DNA from: Liopterus haemorrhoidalis
Taxonomy: Eukaryota; Arthropoda; Insecta; Coleoptera; Dytiscidae
Reading direction: 5' to 3'
Assembly: GCA_963971575.1 (NCBI GenBank)
Contig: OZ020617.1
Coordinates: 40,582,606-40,646,605, forward strand
Length of the DNA: 64,000 nt
The notes under the pieces were generated by a model, which was given only the letters and a program-made list of their open reading frames with translations, was not told the origin of the DNA and searched no databases. Shown here one piece after another: positions 1-10,215 of this stretch (position 1 is its first letter; each line of letters opens with the position of its first letter). The position numbers were made by a program, and so were the translations under genes.

Positions 1-739
1 CTACACTAACGTTCATACGGAATTACATTGTTACTTTATTTCAACTCGCCCAAACACTCTAAATGTCTCTAACCCATGTCTCTTAAAAACCAACTCCGAA
101 ACATGGTCTTAACCATACGACGGCTTAAGCTTTAACATCTTAACGTTATGATGATTTAAGCTCAACTCTAAACATGACTTCACATTATGAAGGTTTACAA
201 TGTACTCTTCTTAAACTCGACCACCCTAAAATGCTTAAATCGCCCAACTGTTAAATGTCATTTAACACCTCTTGATTGTCGGTCTTGTACTATCTTAAAA
301 TTCATAATTTATTGGTGATAACTCAGATAAATATCTCATTAGAAAATAGCCGAATCAGAATATTTATATCTCAGACAGAATTTAATTATTATTTATGTGC
401 TTATGGTTGACGTATATTTATTTAACACAATAATTTACGATTCACTTTTCATGTTACATTGACAATTTGTCAAGTTGCAATAATAAACAATCTACCGTTA
501 TCTTAAATGCCCTTTCTAAGCAATAGATTATTTTTTTATCGTTTAATAGATTAAATATTTTACTCTAATTGAATGATTATAATGAATTTATTTATGAAAT
601 TTTATTTATGAAATAATACCAAAATTACCTCCCTTACAACTTGCCGCTTTTAATAAATCACTTTTTTCTTTTATAAAATTGTAAAACTCAATGCAATCCA
701 TTATAAAATTAACTTTTACTTGCAGTTCGGCCCTTATTA
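1..739. other. A+T-rich stretch, nothing recognised
   Basis: I see no coding signal, structured repeat or inverted repeat here. The right part may belong to the decayed hAT element that follows, but I could not find its second terminal repeat. Confidence 0.4.
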
Positions 740-1762
740 AATTAGTATTGCAACGGTTTCTGGTTTCTGGTGTCAGTCCAATGAGAAGACATCAAACTGA
801 AGATCCTTTCAACAAATGCGTTTAAGCTTGGGATACTTCTAATTTTGCCAACTAGCAGCAAAAGGTTCTTATAACTGTACGAATTATCTTCCAACTCATT
901 AGCTTCAAAAATATCAGTCCACATTTTGTCTACAGGCTTATTTTTGTAAGACAGCTGTTTTTCGACAATGTCCTTTGAATCTATGACTTCATCATAGAGC
1001 CTCTAAAACGTCTGTAATTTTCAAACTCTTTACAGTAGATTTTATATGATCCTATATTAAATTTGTTGTTTTTAAATAAAATGGTCTTATTGCATGCAAG
1101 TAATTTGAATTGGAAAAATCTAAATTTGATTCTAAATAGTTACGAGTTTGGTAAAAAAATTAATAAAATCTTGTGCAATTTTTCTAGATTATGCTGGCAG
1201 TATTTTGATGAGTTCCGTAGTAGTTTTTTCTGCTAAAAAGCATTATTTTTTTCGCTCTTCAAGTTTTTGACGTGACCTATACATAAAATCGAAGAACTCA
1301 GGCGCAATAAGATTGTTCTGTTCTAAAGTCCTTATAGCCTCTTCAAAAACTTGCAAACATTTTGAAGGAATAACATGTAAATTTCGGTTCTACTGTATTC
1401 TTCTTCTCTATTTTCATCCATAATGTATTTCTAAATAAGAGTAGGACATTCGTCTTGTCCCATACTTTGAAAATAAGTTTTTACACCTGGCCAACATTTT
1501 AACATTTTATATATTGCTGGTAATAATGATAACCATCTTGTAGTAACATGTCTAAGGAGCTAATCTAGTTACATGAGGAATTGAGGATGAAATATATTTA
1601 GTTTTTTTAATAATATTTTGAATTTTTTTGAACAGATTCCAAAACATTGTGTTATTGCTGAAACTGGGACTTTTCGCGTCCCGGGTACCTGCTTCCCGGG
1701 ACGCGGGACTTTCAGTACTAAAACCGGGACTGTCCCGGGAAAACCGGGACAGTTGGTCATCC
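740..1762 (-). pseudogene. Decayed hAT-family transposase, 3' half
   Basis: The minus-strand reading at 742-924 contains LLLLVGKIRSIPSLNAFVER followed by IFSLMSSHWTDTRN, the hAT C-terminal dimerisation motif. Upstream on the same strand are further broken pieces: RLYDEVIDSKDIVEKQLSYK near 960-1000, and EEAIRTLEQNNLIAPEFFDF near 1270-1340, separated by stops and shifts. The 5' limit on the minus strand is taken at 1762, where AGGATGACCAACTGTCCCGG begins, a terminal sequence often seen on hAT elements. The second terminus was not found. No intact catalytic core remains, so this is a dead copy. The family call is well supported; the exact limits are not. Confidence 0.7.
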
Positions 1763-2141
1763 TACTTATAACATACCTACTCGTAATTAGGTAACTAGGC
1801 GATTAGACAGAAGACAATACTATGTTATAAACATGAGAATTAAACTGAACAGGATTACTTATCTGACAGCTTCGTTATAAACAATGTTTTTTGCAGCAGG
1901 TAAAAGTTGTTGCCAAAACTGACACGGATACACGTTACAGACATTTGCCCATGCGAGAAGCATGGACTCCGCAAAACAACGCCTTCAACAACTATCTTCA
2001 GGGTTTTTCCTTGCGACTGGATTAGTATATGAATCGTATACCAATCTTGCCGCTGACGAAACGTGTGTTATAGCTGATAATTTCATGAAAATGCGTTAAT
2101 CATTAACGGAAAACATGAATTTATTAGAAAAATGGCCCGGG
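1763..2141. other. Intergenic, nothing recognised
   Basis: No coding or repeat structure seen between the hAT remnant and the inverted-repeat element starting near 2142. Confidence 0.35.
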
Positions 2142-2511
2142 GCTAAAGCGTGTTCTACATTATACAATTCTCATCAAATTTTCATACTTATTTCTTTGAC
2201 TAGAACTTGTACTAGAAATAAATCAGTGAAATTGTACAGTGTAGAACACGGTATATAGTCAAGGTCAACTTTATTCAAAACTAGATTTGATCCAACTATT
2301 CTTGAAAACCCATCCAACTTGGAACTCGGTGCATGCGCAGTAGACAGTTTTAACAATTGTACCAACATTAAAATTACACTTGTAAATATTTTGTATTACC
2401 ACGTGTTTAATAGTGTCTTGTTGATCATTGGTTTGAATAAGCGAATATATAAATTGTGTTTTGTATGTAAATCAGTAATTTTACAAATCTAATAGCTAGG
2501 TAATAAACACT

Positions 2512-2522
2512 TGACAAGATAT
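2512..2522. repeat. Target-site duplication, left copy (I-group LINE)
   Basis: TGACAAGATAT here matches 8289-8299 exactly; the last A and T could be shared with the poly-T tract. Confidence 0.85.
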
Positions 2523-2682
2523 TTTTTTTTTTTTTTTTTTATTTATTGTTTATAGACACTTCAGCGTCAAAGGCTATTAGTGTCTGTGATACAAGTTATA
2601 TAGTTGTTAATACTAATCTAAGGTCTATTTTATACAGTAATTACATAATTATTATTATTTTTTTTTTTTTTTACAGGGTATT

Positions 2683-4803
2683 TCATATTTTATTGTATAA
2701 GTTTGTGGCTTTTAGGTATTTCAGAATGTTCTTTGTCATGGTAGGTTCTTGTTTTAGTGCTTGTTGTATATCCTGTGGTATGTTGTACATAGTGCGCGCA
2801 TACTGGTATTGTGGGCAATCTGTTATTACGTGCCTGACTGTCAGGGGCTGGTTGCAGGTCTCACATATCTTTTGGTGTAGTCTGGCCATTATATGTTCAT
2901 GTGTCAGTTTTGTATGTCCAATTCTCAATCTGGTTATCACAGTTTGGTCTCTTCTGTTTGTCTCAGTTGTCCATGAGTAGATATCGTTTTTTATGTGTCT
3001 GAGCTTATTTTCAGTTGTTGTAGTCCATTTATTCACTCGGACCTGGTGGAGTTTAGTTTTGATGGACTGTTTTGTGTACGTAATGTTTGGAGCGATTTGC
3101 AGTACTTCGTCTTCTGTGGGATTTTCTGTAGCTGCTGTGTTTGCTGTTTCGTTGCCTTCTATGCCAACGTGGCCTGGTGTCCAAATAAAAACGATTGTCT
3201 TGCCATTTATAGAGATGTTGTGTGTTTTCTCTTGGATTTGTTGGATTGTTGGGTCTCTACTCTGATGATTTTTTAGCGCCTGTATTGTACCGAGGGAGTC
3301 GGAACAGATGGCAGTACGTCGGTGGTTACTACTACGTACGATGTCCAGGGTTTTAGAGATTGCCTCTGCTTCTGCTTGATAGATGCCGACGGTGTTTGGT
3401 AGACGGTAGGTTCGAGTGCTGTCTTCTGATGTTATGGCGATTCTGCAGGTATCTTCAGTTTTGGAGGCATCTGTGTAGTAGAATTTGTGTTGCCGATATT
3501 TGTTTCTTATTGCGTTAAACTCTTTTACGATTTCTTGGGCCGGTGTGCTGGGTTTTTTGTGTCGTTGAAGTTCGGTGTTTGTGTCGATTTCGGTGAGTTT
3601 CCAGGGGGGAGTTTTGTGGAGTGAGGAAGGTTGTGGTTTTGGTATTTGCAGGTGTATTGTGTCTAGAATGTTGTGTATGTATTGTAGTGTTGGTGTATTG
3701 AGCTTAAGTTGTAAGTTGTTTTCTGGATCTGCGTGTTTGAAAATGATATTGTAAACCGGGTTAAGTGGTTTCGTAGCCAGATTGGTGACGTACATCATGG
3801 TTAGTTTCTGTCTCCTTTCTTGCAGTGTTGGCTCTCCTGCTTCGTTAAGTGTGCTTGCAGTAGGACTTGTTCTGTAAGCGCCGGATGCGATTCGTATTGC
3901 TGCATGGTGTACTGTGTCCAGTTGCTTTAATGTCGTCTTACAAGCCGTGGCGTATATTAGGCAACCGTAATCTATTTTTGGTAGAATTATTGTTCTATAC
4001 AGTTTCAGCAGTGTTGGTTTGTCGGCTCCCCAGGTTTGGTGCCCCAATGTTTTTAATATATTTAGTCGTCTATTACAGTCGGTTTTAAGTTGATTAATAT
4101 GTTTTTTCCAAGTCAATTTTTTGTCTATTGTCATTCCAAGAAATTTCGTGTCTTCAGTATAGTTGATTGGGATGTTATTTAAGGTCAGTACTGGGTTTTG
4201 GCGGTTATGGAGTCTGGTGAAGTGCATTGCTTTAGTTTTTTCATTGGAGAAGGTGAATCCAGTAGATTCGGTCCAAGTCTGGATAGCTTGTATTGATTCC
4301 TGTAGTAGGCGTCTGATGTTTTCTATGCTCGCTCCTTTGCAGTATATAACTAAGTCATCTGCGTATAGTAATGCCTGGACTGGTTTTTTGATATGAGCAT
4401 TAATTTTGTTCATGCATATAAGAAAAAGTGTAACACTTAACACTGAGCCCTGTGGTACCCCGTTTTCTTGGATTTTTGTTCTTGATAGGGTATTATTGAC
4501 GCGGACTTTAAACATTTTATCTGTGAGGAAATTTTTTACAAAATGAATTATGTGCCCGTTTAATCCGTAGTTTAATAATTCATTTAAAATGTATCTTCTC
4601 CAAGCAGTTGGAAAGGCGTTCTGAATGTCGAAAAATATTGCACAAAGGTGTTGCTTCTTGTGAAAAGTTTCCTGTGTTTCATTTACTAGGGTGAGTATTT
4701 GGTCTATAGTGGAGCGGCCACTTCTGAATCCCGCTTGATGTTTGTTAAAAATATTGTTTTTTTCCATGTACCACACTAATCTTTTGTTTATTATTTTTTT
4801 CAA
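2683..4803 (-). pseudogene. LINE ORF2, 3' portion: reverse transcriptase and RNase H
   Basis: This is the downstream 700 or so codons of ORF2, out of frame with the endonuclease part. Reverse transcriptase motifs are HQAGFRSGRSTIDQI, FFDIQNAF, GVPQGSVLSVTLF and the catalytic LLYADDLVIY. RNase H follows: YYTDAS (first Asp), QAEAEA (Glu), CSDSLG (Asp) and TPGHVGIEGNETAN. In most RNase H domains the last motif reads GNE-x-AD; here the Asp is Asn, so the fourth acidic residue appears lost. A CCHC motif (CETC...H...C) ends the protein. The first methionine of this frame is not a true start: the sequence joins the 540-codon frame at the A-run at 4794-4800. Confidence 0.85.
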
Positions 4804-6367
4804 ATAATTTGCTTAGCGTGTTTGATAATGCGATTGGTCTATAGTTTCTTACGTTAGTTTTGATTTTGTTTGGTTTTGGTATGGGTATGATTTCTATTTC
4901 TTGCCAAGAGTCTGGAAATTGGTTGTTTAGCCAAATGGAGTTGTAGATAAATTTAAGTTTGTGGACTGCTTCTGCTGGAAGTTGTTTGAGAAATTCAAAA
5001 GGGATTTTATCCGGGCCAGCGCTTTTGTTATTCTTAAGTTCTTTCAAGGCTGTTTCTATTTCTGATGTTGTGATGGACTCATTAATTTGCAGATCCGTGT
5101 TTTCTATGACTATTGGCGCTTCTTCAGCGTCGGATTTGTTTTGTAAGAACTCGTGGCTGTAATTGTGATCGCTGGACTGTTCATAGAAAGATTCTGCTAA
5201 TAAATTGGCTATTTCTTCTGGTTCTGTTGTGATAGTGGTTCCTTCTTTTAATGCAGGAATTGCAGAGCTGTGTTTTGTTCCAGAGATTCTCTTTATCTTT
5301 TTCCATATTTCATTTATAGGTGTGTCTTTGTTTAAGTTATTTACATACTTCTCCCAGGCATTTTTTTTGCTTTCCTTTATTATCCTTCTTGCAGTTGCTT
5401 TAGTTTTTTTAAATTCTATTAAGTTGTCTAAGGTGTCGTGTTTCTTGAAGTTATATAAAGCTTTTTTTGCGTTTTTTACTGCTTCTTGACAGTCTGAGTT
5501 CCACCATGGAACTGATTTTTTTTGTCTGTTTTTTTTGTAGCCTATTGTTTTTTCTGCTACTTCTGTTAGGATGTTGGTGAAATCTGTAATCATTGTGGTA
5601 ACATTTTTTTCGTTTTCTGGGTTGAATCTTTGTATGTGGTCTTTTATGGCTTCCCTGTATTCTTCCCAATTTGCATCTTCTAGCTTCCATTTCTTTGTGT
5701 TTGTTGACGGACTTTGGTTGTTGCCATATTCGATTTTAATTGGAAAGTGATCGCTGCCATAGAGGCTTGGAAGTGTTTCCCAGTTGATTTTGGGGTTTAT
5801 CTTTGGATCACATATGGTTAAGTCGATTGCCGAGAATTTTCCTGTTGCTTGGCAGAAGTAAGTTGGTGAGCCGTCATTTAATATGGTTTCGTTTTCGAAG
5901 AACTTATCAATCAGTTTTCCTCTAGTACTGGTGTCTGTTGATCCCCATACTGGGTTGTGGGCATTAAAGTCTCCACAAACTATATAGGGCTTAGGTAGCT
6001 GTTTAGTCAGGTTCTCTAGTTGGGCCTCGCTTACTATATGATCTGGTGGGAGATAGATGTTGCACAGTGTGATTTCAAGCGGGATGTACGTTTTGACGGC
6101 GACTGCTTCAAGTTCAGTGTTAAGTGTTATTTGCTCTGCGTAATTCGTGTTTTTCACCAGTAGAGCGACTCCACCACTCGCCTTCTGTTGCGTGTTTCTG
6201 TCTGTTCTGTAGACTGTATATTGGCGTAATGTTGTTTGTATGTCTGGTTTTAGGTTGGTTTCTTGGAGACATATATAGTTTGGCTGTTGTTGTGCTATAA
6301 TCAATTGTAGTTCTGCTAAGTGCGCGAAATAGCCGTGGCAGTTCCACTGTATTATTTTTGCAGCCAT
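4745..6367 (-). pseudogene. LINE ORF2, 5' portion: endonuclease and start of reverse transcriptase
   Basis: ORF2 starts at 6367, only 9 bases after the ORF1 stop. The N-terminus carries the apurinic-type endonuclease: IIQWNCHG, CLQETNLKP, GDFNAHNPVWGS, the AIDLTICDP region and YGSDHFPI. The linker is followed by the first reverse transcriptase motif, NYRPIALSNTLSKLFEK. Immediately after that motif the frame breaks: a run of seven A (minus strand, 4794-4800) where six would keep the frame, giving a short off-frame tail that ends at 4745. The lesion could be a true mutation or a homopolymer assembly error. Nicking target DNA and priming reverse transcription would be the role of the whole protein. 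Confidence 0.87.
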
Positions 6368-6376
6368 TTTTTGTTT

Positions 6377-7220
6377 TTATTGTTCTTGGTCGAGTATTTG
6401 TTGTTCTAGCTTGTGTGTGATTCGTGTAAGACGTGATTTTACTGTTTTACCGGTTACTTCGCTGCGTAGTTTTCCTAATATATCTACTAAGGTTTGCGGG
6501 TCGTCCGTATAATTTTTGCTTAGAATCAGAAGATCGATGTTGTTTTGAGCTAGTTCTATAAAGTTTTGGAATTGGTGCATGGTGATTGGTGTATTTACAA
6601 ATGTTTCTTCGAGGGGGTAGAGCCAGTCTTCTGTAGAGGTGCCTGGACTCGTAGATCTAGTTCTTCTGTTTTTGGCTGGTTTTTGAATCCTAGTCGTGTT
6701 ATCCTGTTCTGGTTCAATTTGTTTGTTTTCGACTTGATTTTCAGCGATTTCCTCTGAGCTGTCTGTTTTGCTTAAGCTTCGTTTTTGTTGTTGTTGTTGT
6801 GGTTTTTGTGCTGGCTGTTGTTGTTGTTGTTGTTGTGTTTTTTGTACTGTCTGTTGTAGCTGCTGTTGTTGTGGTTGTTGTTGTGGCTGTTGTTGTTGTT
6901 GCTGTTGTTGTGGTTGTTGCTGTGGCTGTTGTTGTTGCTGCTGTTGTTGTGGTTGTTGTTGTGGCTGTTGTTGTTGCTGCTGCAGCTGTGGTTGCTGCTG
7001 CTGTTGCTGCTGTTGTTGCGACTGCTGCTGTTGTCGCGACTGTTGTTGTTGTTGCGACTGCTGCTGTTGTTGCGACTGCTGCTGCTGTTGCGACTGCTGC
7101 TGCTGTTGAGACTGCTGCTGCAGTTGCTGCGGTTGTTGTTGTTGTTGTTGTTGTTGTTGTTCTGCTGGTTGTTGTTGTGGTTGTTGTGGTTGTTGTGGCT
7201 GTTGTTGTGGTTGTTGTGGC

Positions 7221-7286
<66 letters not shown>

Positions 7287-7939
7287 GCTGGCTGTTGTTG
7301 GGGCTGTTGTTGTTGGGTATCTTTCAGTCTGTATCTGCAGACTGTGATGACATGACCATGTTTTTTACAGTATGTACAGAATTCCGAATCGTCTGACATA
7401 AAAATTCTTTGTTTGGTGTTGTTATACATGATTTCAGTCGTTTCCGGTATTTTTTGAAAGTTGTTTGTTATGTATACATATCTACGGGCCGACTTAACAT
7501 GTTCAAATCCTGGTTCTTTTTTGAAACCTGCGCGCATGAAGTTCATTGCCGAGGTTGTTTGTAATCCGAGTTCTTCTAACTTGCTAATGATTATGGGGTG
7601 AGGTATAGCGGGGTTAGCATTTGAAATAATTATTCGTTTGGATGCATTGCTGTAACGTCGTAGCGTAGTTACATTACCGCATACTTCAATTGTTTTGTGG
7701 TTTTTTATTATTTGTTCTGCGGTTTCTTTTGTTTTAAGATGAATACATATTCTGTCGTTGGCTAATTTTGACGCAAATTCTATGTTTTCGCGGTCTGTAT
7801 ACTTGCCGAGAGCGTAAACATACTCCTCCAGTGCTGTACCATCGATTGATTTTATTATAATTGCATGTTCATCAGTTACATATTTTTCATCTGATTGTTT
7901 TAGCACGTTGGCAAAACTAATCGGACTAGTTTGTGCCAT
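6377..7939 (-). CDS. LINE ORF1: RRM-like/zinc-knuckle nucleic-acid-binding protein with giant polyglutamine tract
   Basis: This is a 520-residue open frame. Residues 20-165 form a gag-like region, probably an RRM-type fold as in I-group ORF1 proteins. One zinc knuckle, CTYCKKHGHVITVC (C-x2-C-x4-H-x4-C), lies near residues 186-199. Residues about 208-383 are almost pure glutamine with scattered proline, alanine, serine and leucine, then a basic stretch (residues near 420-440, KNRRTRS) and a C-terminal region likely to be helical. The tract is far longer than usual for ORF1 proteins. The expected role is packaging of element RNA into particles. The frame is uninterrupted, and it is followed 9 bases later by ORF2. 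Confidence 0.85.
6790..7315 (-). repeat. CAA/CAG-rich tract encoding about 175 residues of polyglutamine
   Basis: The minus strand is a mix of CAA and CAG codons broken by CCA, CGA and TCG-type codons. The mixture suggests selection on the protein or old expansion, not a pure slipping trinucleotide. Shadow frames on the other strand read as poly-Cys, poly-Val and poly-Leu and are not genes. Confidence 0.9.
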
Positions 7940-8288
7940 ATTGGGTAGATGTCGCTAACACCTGTTAGTGCGATACCGGCTCAGAGTTTAAAAACTCTGG
8001 CCCCTGGTCGCCACCTGTCGGCTAGCCTCAACACGTTCTCGTTTTGTTGGTAAAATCAGTTTATTTTTGTGTATATTATGTAATAAGTGTGAATGAACAC
8101 ATGTGTTTTGAATAGGTTATATTGTTATATGTGAATTATGTTGTGTAAAAGGTGGAAAAATGTGAATAGTGTACTTAAAAGGAGAGAAAAAAACTCACCG
8201 ACTTAATAATTTTGAAGAATAGCACAGGTATTTTTTTTAACTATTTTCACTATTATGTTGTCAGGTTCAAAGTCCTACTCGAACTCAA
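7940..8288 (-). promoter_or_regulatory. 5' UTR and presumed internal promoter of the I-group LINE
   Basis: The 349 bases between the mapped 5' end and the ORF1 start hold no open frame. LINEs of this kind use an internal pol II promoter downstream of the transcription start; I could not recognise an initiator or downstream promoter element with confidence. Confidence 0.45.
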
Positions 8289-8299
8289 TGACAAGATAT
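8289..8299. repeat. Target-site duplication, right copy (I-group LINE)
   Basis: TGACAAGATAT, identical to 2512-2522, marks the 5' end of the minus-strand LINE. Confidence 0.85.
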
Positions 8300-8467
8300 G
8301 AATAATATTTTTATGTTGGTACTTTAAATGAACTGAAACACGTGTAAGAATTTCATTCTCTACCAAAAAATTGAAAAATAAATTATATTAAAACTTTGAC
8401 AACTTCTAGTTCAAAGAAAAAAGTTTAGAAAATTGATGAATAAAGTATAATGTAGAACACGCTTTAG

Positions 8468-9195
8468 AGTTTAACCTCCCTGATATACAATATTTATTCG
8501 AAACAAAGCAGAAAGTATACCCCGTATATCGCTGAATACCCTCCACTATAGCCCTGATTGCGAGACAACACAAAGCTAATTTTTGAAAAAATTGTTTAAT
8601 TTCATAAATATATTTCTTTCAAGGTACTTTCATTTCGCTAAATGTTTATATCTCTGTCAAGTAGTAAAAATGATTTACAACTCGTTAAGTATCACTTTAA
8701 AATGTCTTTAAATTATTTATTTATAGTTTTCGTCACGCAAATCGCTTAATTATGATAATCGTAAATCTTTCCTTATGAATATTATAGCAAATAATTTTCA
8801 TTTGTTCATATATTTCTTGATATTCAATATGAAATTAGACTGATTGCATACAATTTTCTGTTGGGTATCGGAAAATGCAGCATAGATTCTTAAAATGTTT
8901 TTTTGTACGGCCGCTAGGAAATAAGCCTACTTATCTAATTCATTGCAGTTAGGTAATTCTCACTAGTGAGGAGATGAATTTTCATGTGTTAAATGTGAAT
9001 TGATCATTACAATAGTAACAATATTTATTCAAAACCTTAGTTCTTATTTCTTAAGTGTTGCATCCAATACTTTTTCTACGACCATACGAAAAGTTGGTGT
9101 GAAAGATATATAATTTTTTTTAAAATTCCGAATAGATTTAATTTGTTTACGTCAAAATCTCGATTGTTTTCTGAATTTTATTTATAAATTAGATA
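8468..9195. other. A+T-rich intergenic DNA
   Basis: No gene, repeat family shared elsewhere in the window, or inverted repeat recognised. Confidence 0.35.
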
Positions 9196-9538
9196 CAGTC
9201 TGTTTCAAACGGTTAGGCGGAACTAAATGGGAATTTCGTTCTTTTAGGTTGTCACGAGAAGGGACCTTGCTTGGGTTATTTCATTTTTCACGTTGGAATG
9301 TCAAAATTTAAAATTCCAACAATGAAACCATGGAAACGAATGACATTAAATTATTTTTTTTACATATTTTAATAAAAAAATAAATAAATAAATGGGAAAT
9401 TGGTATTAAGAAAGACACAAAAAATCAAAATATAAAGAAAATGACATTTTAAAATGATATTAACCTTAACAAAAAAATGTTTATTGTAAGTATGATTTAC
9501 AAAGCTTAAACAAAACGGCCGAAAAGCACGATTTAAAC
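9196..9538. mobile_element. MITE family 1 (TA-flanked), right end missing
   Basis: Begins after TA with CAGTCTGTTTCAAACGGTTA, GGCGGAACTAAATGGG, the same terminus as copies at 15130 and 33304. The body matches those copies (GGTTGTCACGAGAAGGGACC, then ACAAAACGGCCGAAAAGCAC) but the right terminal repeat is replaced by another inverted-repeat unit at 9540. TA target and terminus suggest a Tc1/mariner-mobilised MITE. Confidence 0.75.
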
Positions 9539-9539
9539 G

Positions 9540-9756
9540 GAGCCGCAGTAAGGAAAAGGGCGCCGACGCGCTTGACTAAGGGGACATTGCGAAGGTGAGG
9601 ACCTTTTGTTTTTTTTGCTCATCACTTGGATTTTGGGAGGTGAGGACCTTTTTTTTGCTCATCACTTGGATTTTGGGAGAGGTGAGGACCACCTTTTTTT
9701 TGGCCGGGGCGCCAAAACACAGTTGCTCCTAGCGCAAGTTTTCCTTACTGCGGCTC
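9540..9756. mobile_element. Small inverted-repeat element with internal repeats
   Basis: Arms GAGCCGCAGTAAGGAAAA at 9540-9557 and its reverse complement at 9739-9756. The interior has three copies of a unit containing GAGGACCTTTTTTTTGCTC and CATCACTTGGATTTTGGGAG. The same unit occurs in a different element at 56672-56916. Confidence 0.65.
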
Positions 9757-9904
9757 TGCTCAAACTAATAAAAATTATAAAATAGCTGTACGTTTTAATA
9801 TGATAGGGGGATAGGTGTATACCTATCCTCCGATTTACACGGTACTTTTTTTTACACGATTTTGCTTTTACTGACAGCCACTAAGCTGGACATAACCCTC
9901 CTGT

Positions 9905-10215
9905 ATATCGAGACCAAATAGATGTTTCTGATCGAATTCTCAAATCCAGCTGAGAAGAATATCTCTCTCAAGGAGGAGGAAAAGCAGTCCAAGTATATGG
10001 ATCTCCTGTCCGAGCTTAGAAAGCTGTATCCAGGGTATAAAGTTAAGTTTGTAGTCCTGATAGTTGGTGTTTTGGGTGGTATGAAAGCCTCCTGTCGAAG
10101 GGAAATCGAGTCCATTCCCGCCTGCAGATCTTCTGCCACCTCTTTCATCTGCAGGATGCAGAAAGCAGTGCTGCTCGGGTCACTCCGCATTGTGCGGGCA
10201 CTGGATCTGGCGTAA
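9905..10215 (+). pseudogene. LINE reverse transcriptase C-terminal fragment
   Basis: The open frame 9922-10215 reads FLIEFSNPAEKNISLKEEEK..., then SELRKLYPGYKVKFVVLIVG and ACRSSATSFICRMQKAVLLG SLRIVR (split here for length). Charged helix, a hydrophobic VVLIVGVLGG segment and a terminal Q-K-A-x-L-x-G-x-x-R-I-R motif are seen at the C-terminal end of some LINE polyproteins. No catalytic motif is present, so it is only a scrap. Clade cannot be set. Confidence 0.5.

Larger units (their letters stand above)
2523..8288 (-). mobile_element. Full-length I-group non-LTR retrotransposon
   Basis: The element is 5.77 kb on the minus strand and has a 5' UTR (7940-8288), ORF1, ORF2 and a poly(A) tail (poly-T at 2523-2540 on the plus strand). 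It is bounded by an 11-bp target duplication, TGACAAGATAT, at 2512-2522 and 8289-8299, so both ends are real and the copy is not 5'-truncated. ORF2 has the order apurinic endonuclease, reverse transcriptase, RNase H and CCHC. Together with an ORF1 zinc knuckle this fits the I/Nimb group better than Jockey, which lacks RNase H. A single frameshift in ORF2 is the only obvious lesion, so insertion was recent. Confidence 0.85.
2142..8467. mobile_element. Inverted-repeat DNA element split by the I-group LINE
   Basis: CTAAAGCGTGTTCTACATTA at 2142 recurs as its reverse complement ending at 8467, and the similarity runs about 65 bases inward at roughly 80 percent. Removing the LINE (2523-8288 plus one target copy) leaves an element of about 550 bp, the size of a MITE. 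It has no coding capacity that I can see. Target duplications of this outer element are not evident. It must predate the LINE insertion. Confidence 0.6.

Noticed and set aside
2546..2980. 144-residue plus-strand frame
   Set aside because: It is antisense to LINE ORF2 and its 3' UTR, with no recognisable domain.
6768..7396. Open frames of poly-Cys, poly-Val and poly-Leu on the plus strand
   Set aside because: They are antisense frames of the CAA/CAG tract in LINE ORF1, with no independent coding signal.
9852..10190. 112-residue minus-strand frame
   Set aside because: Opposes the LINE-like frame at 9922-10215, whose residues resemble a known protein end; the minus reading resembles nothing.
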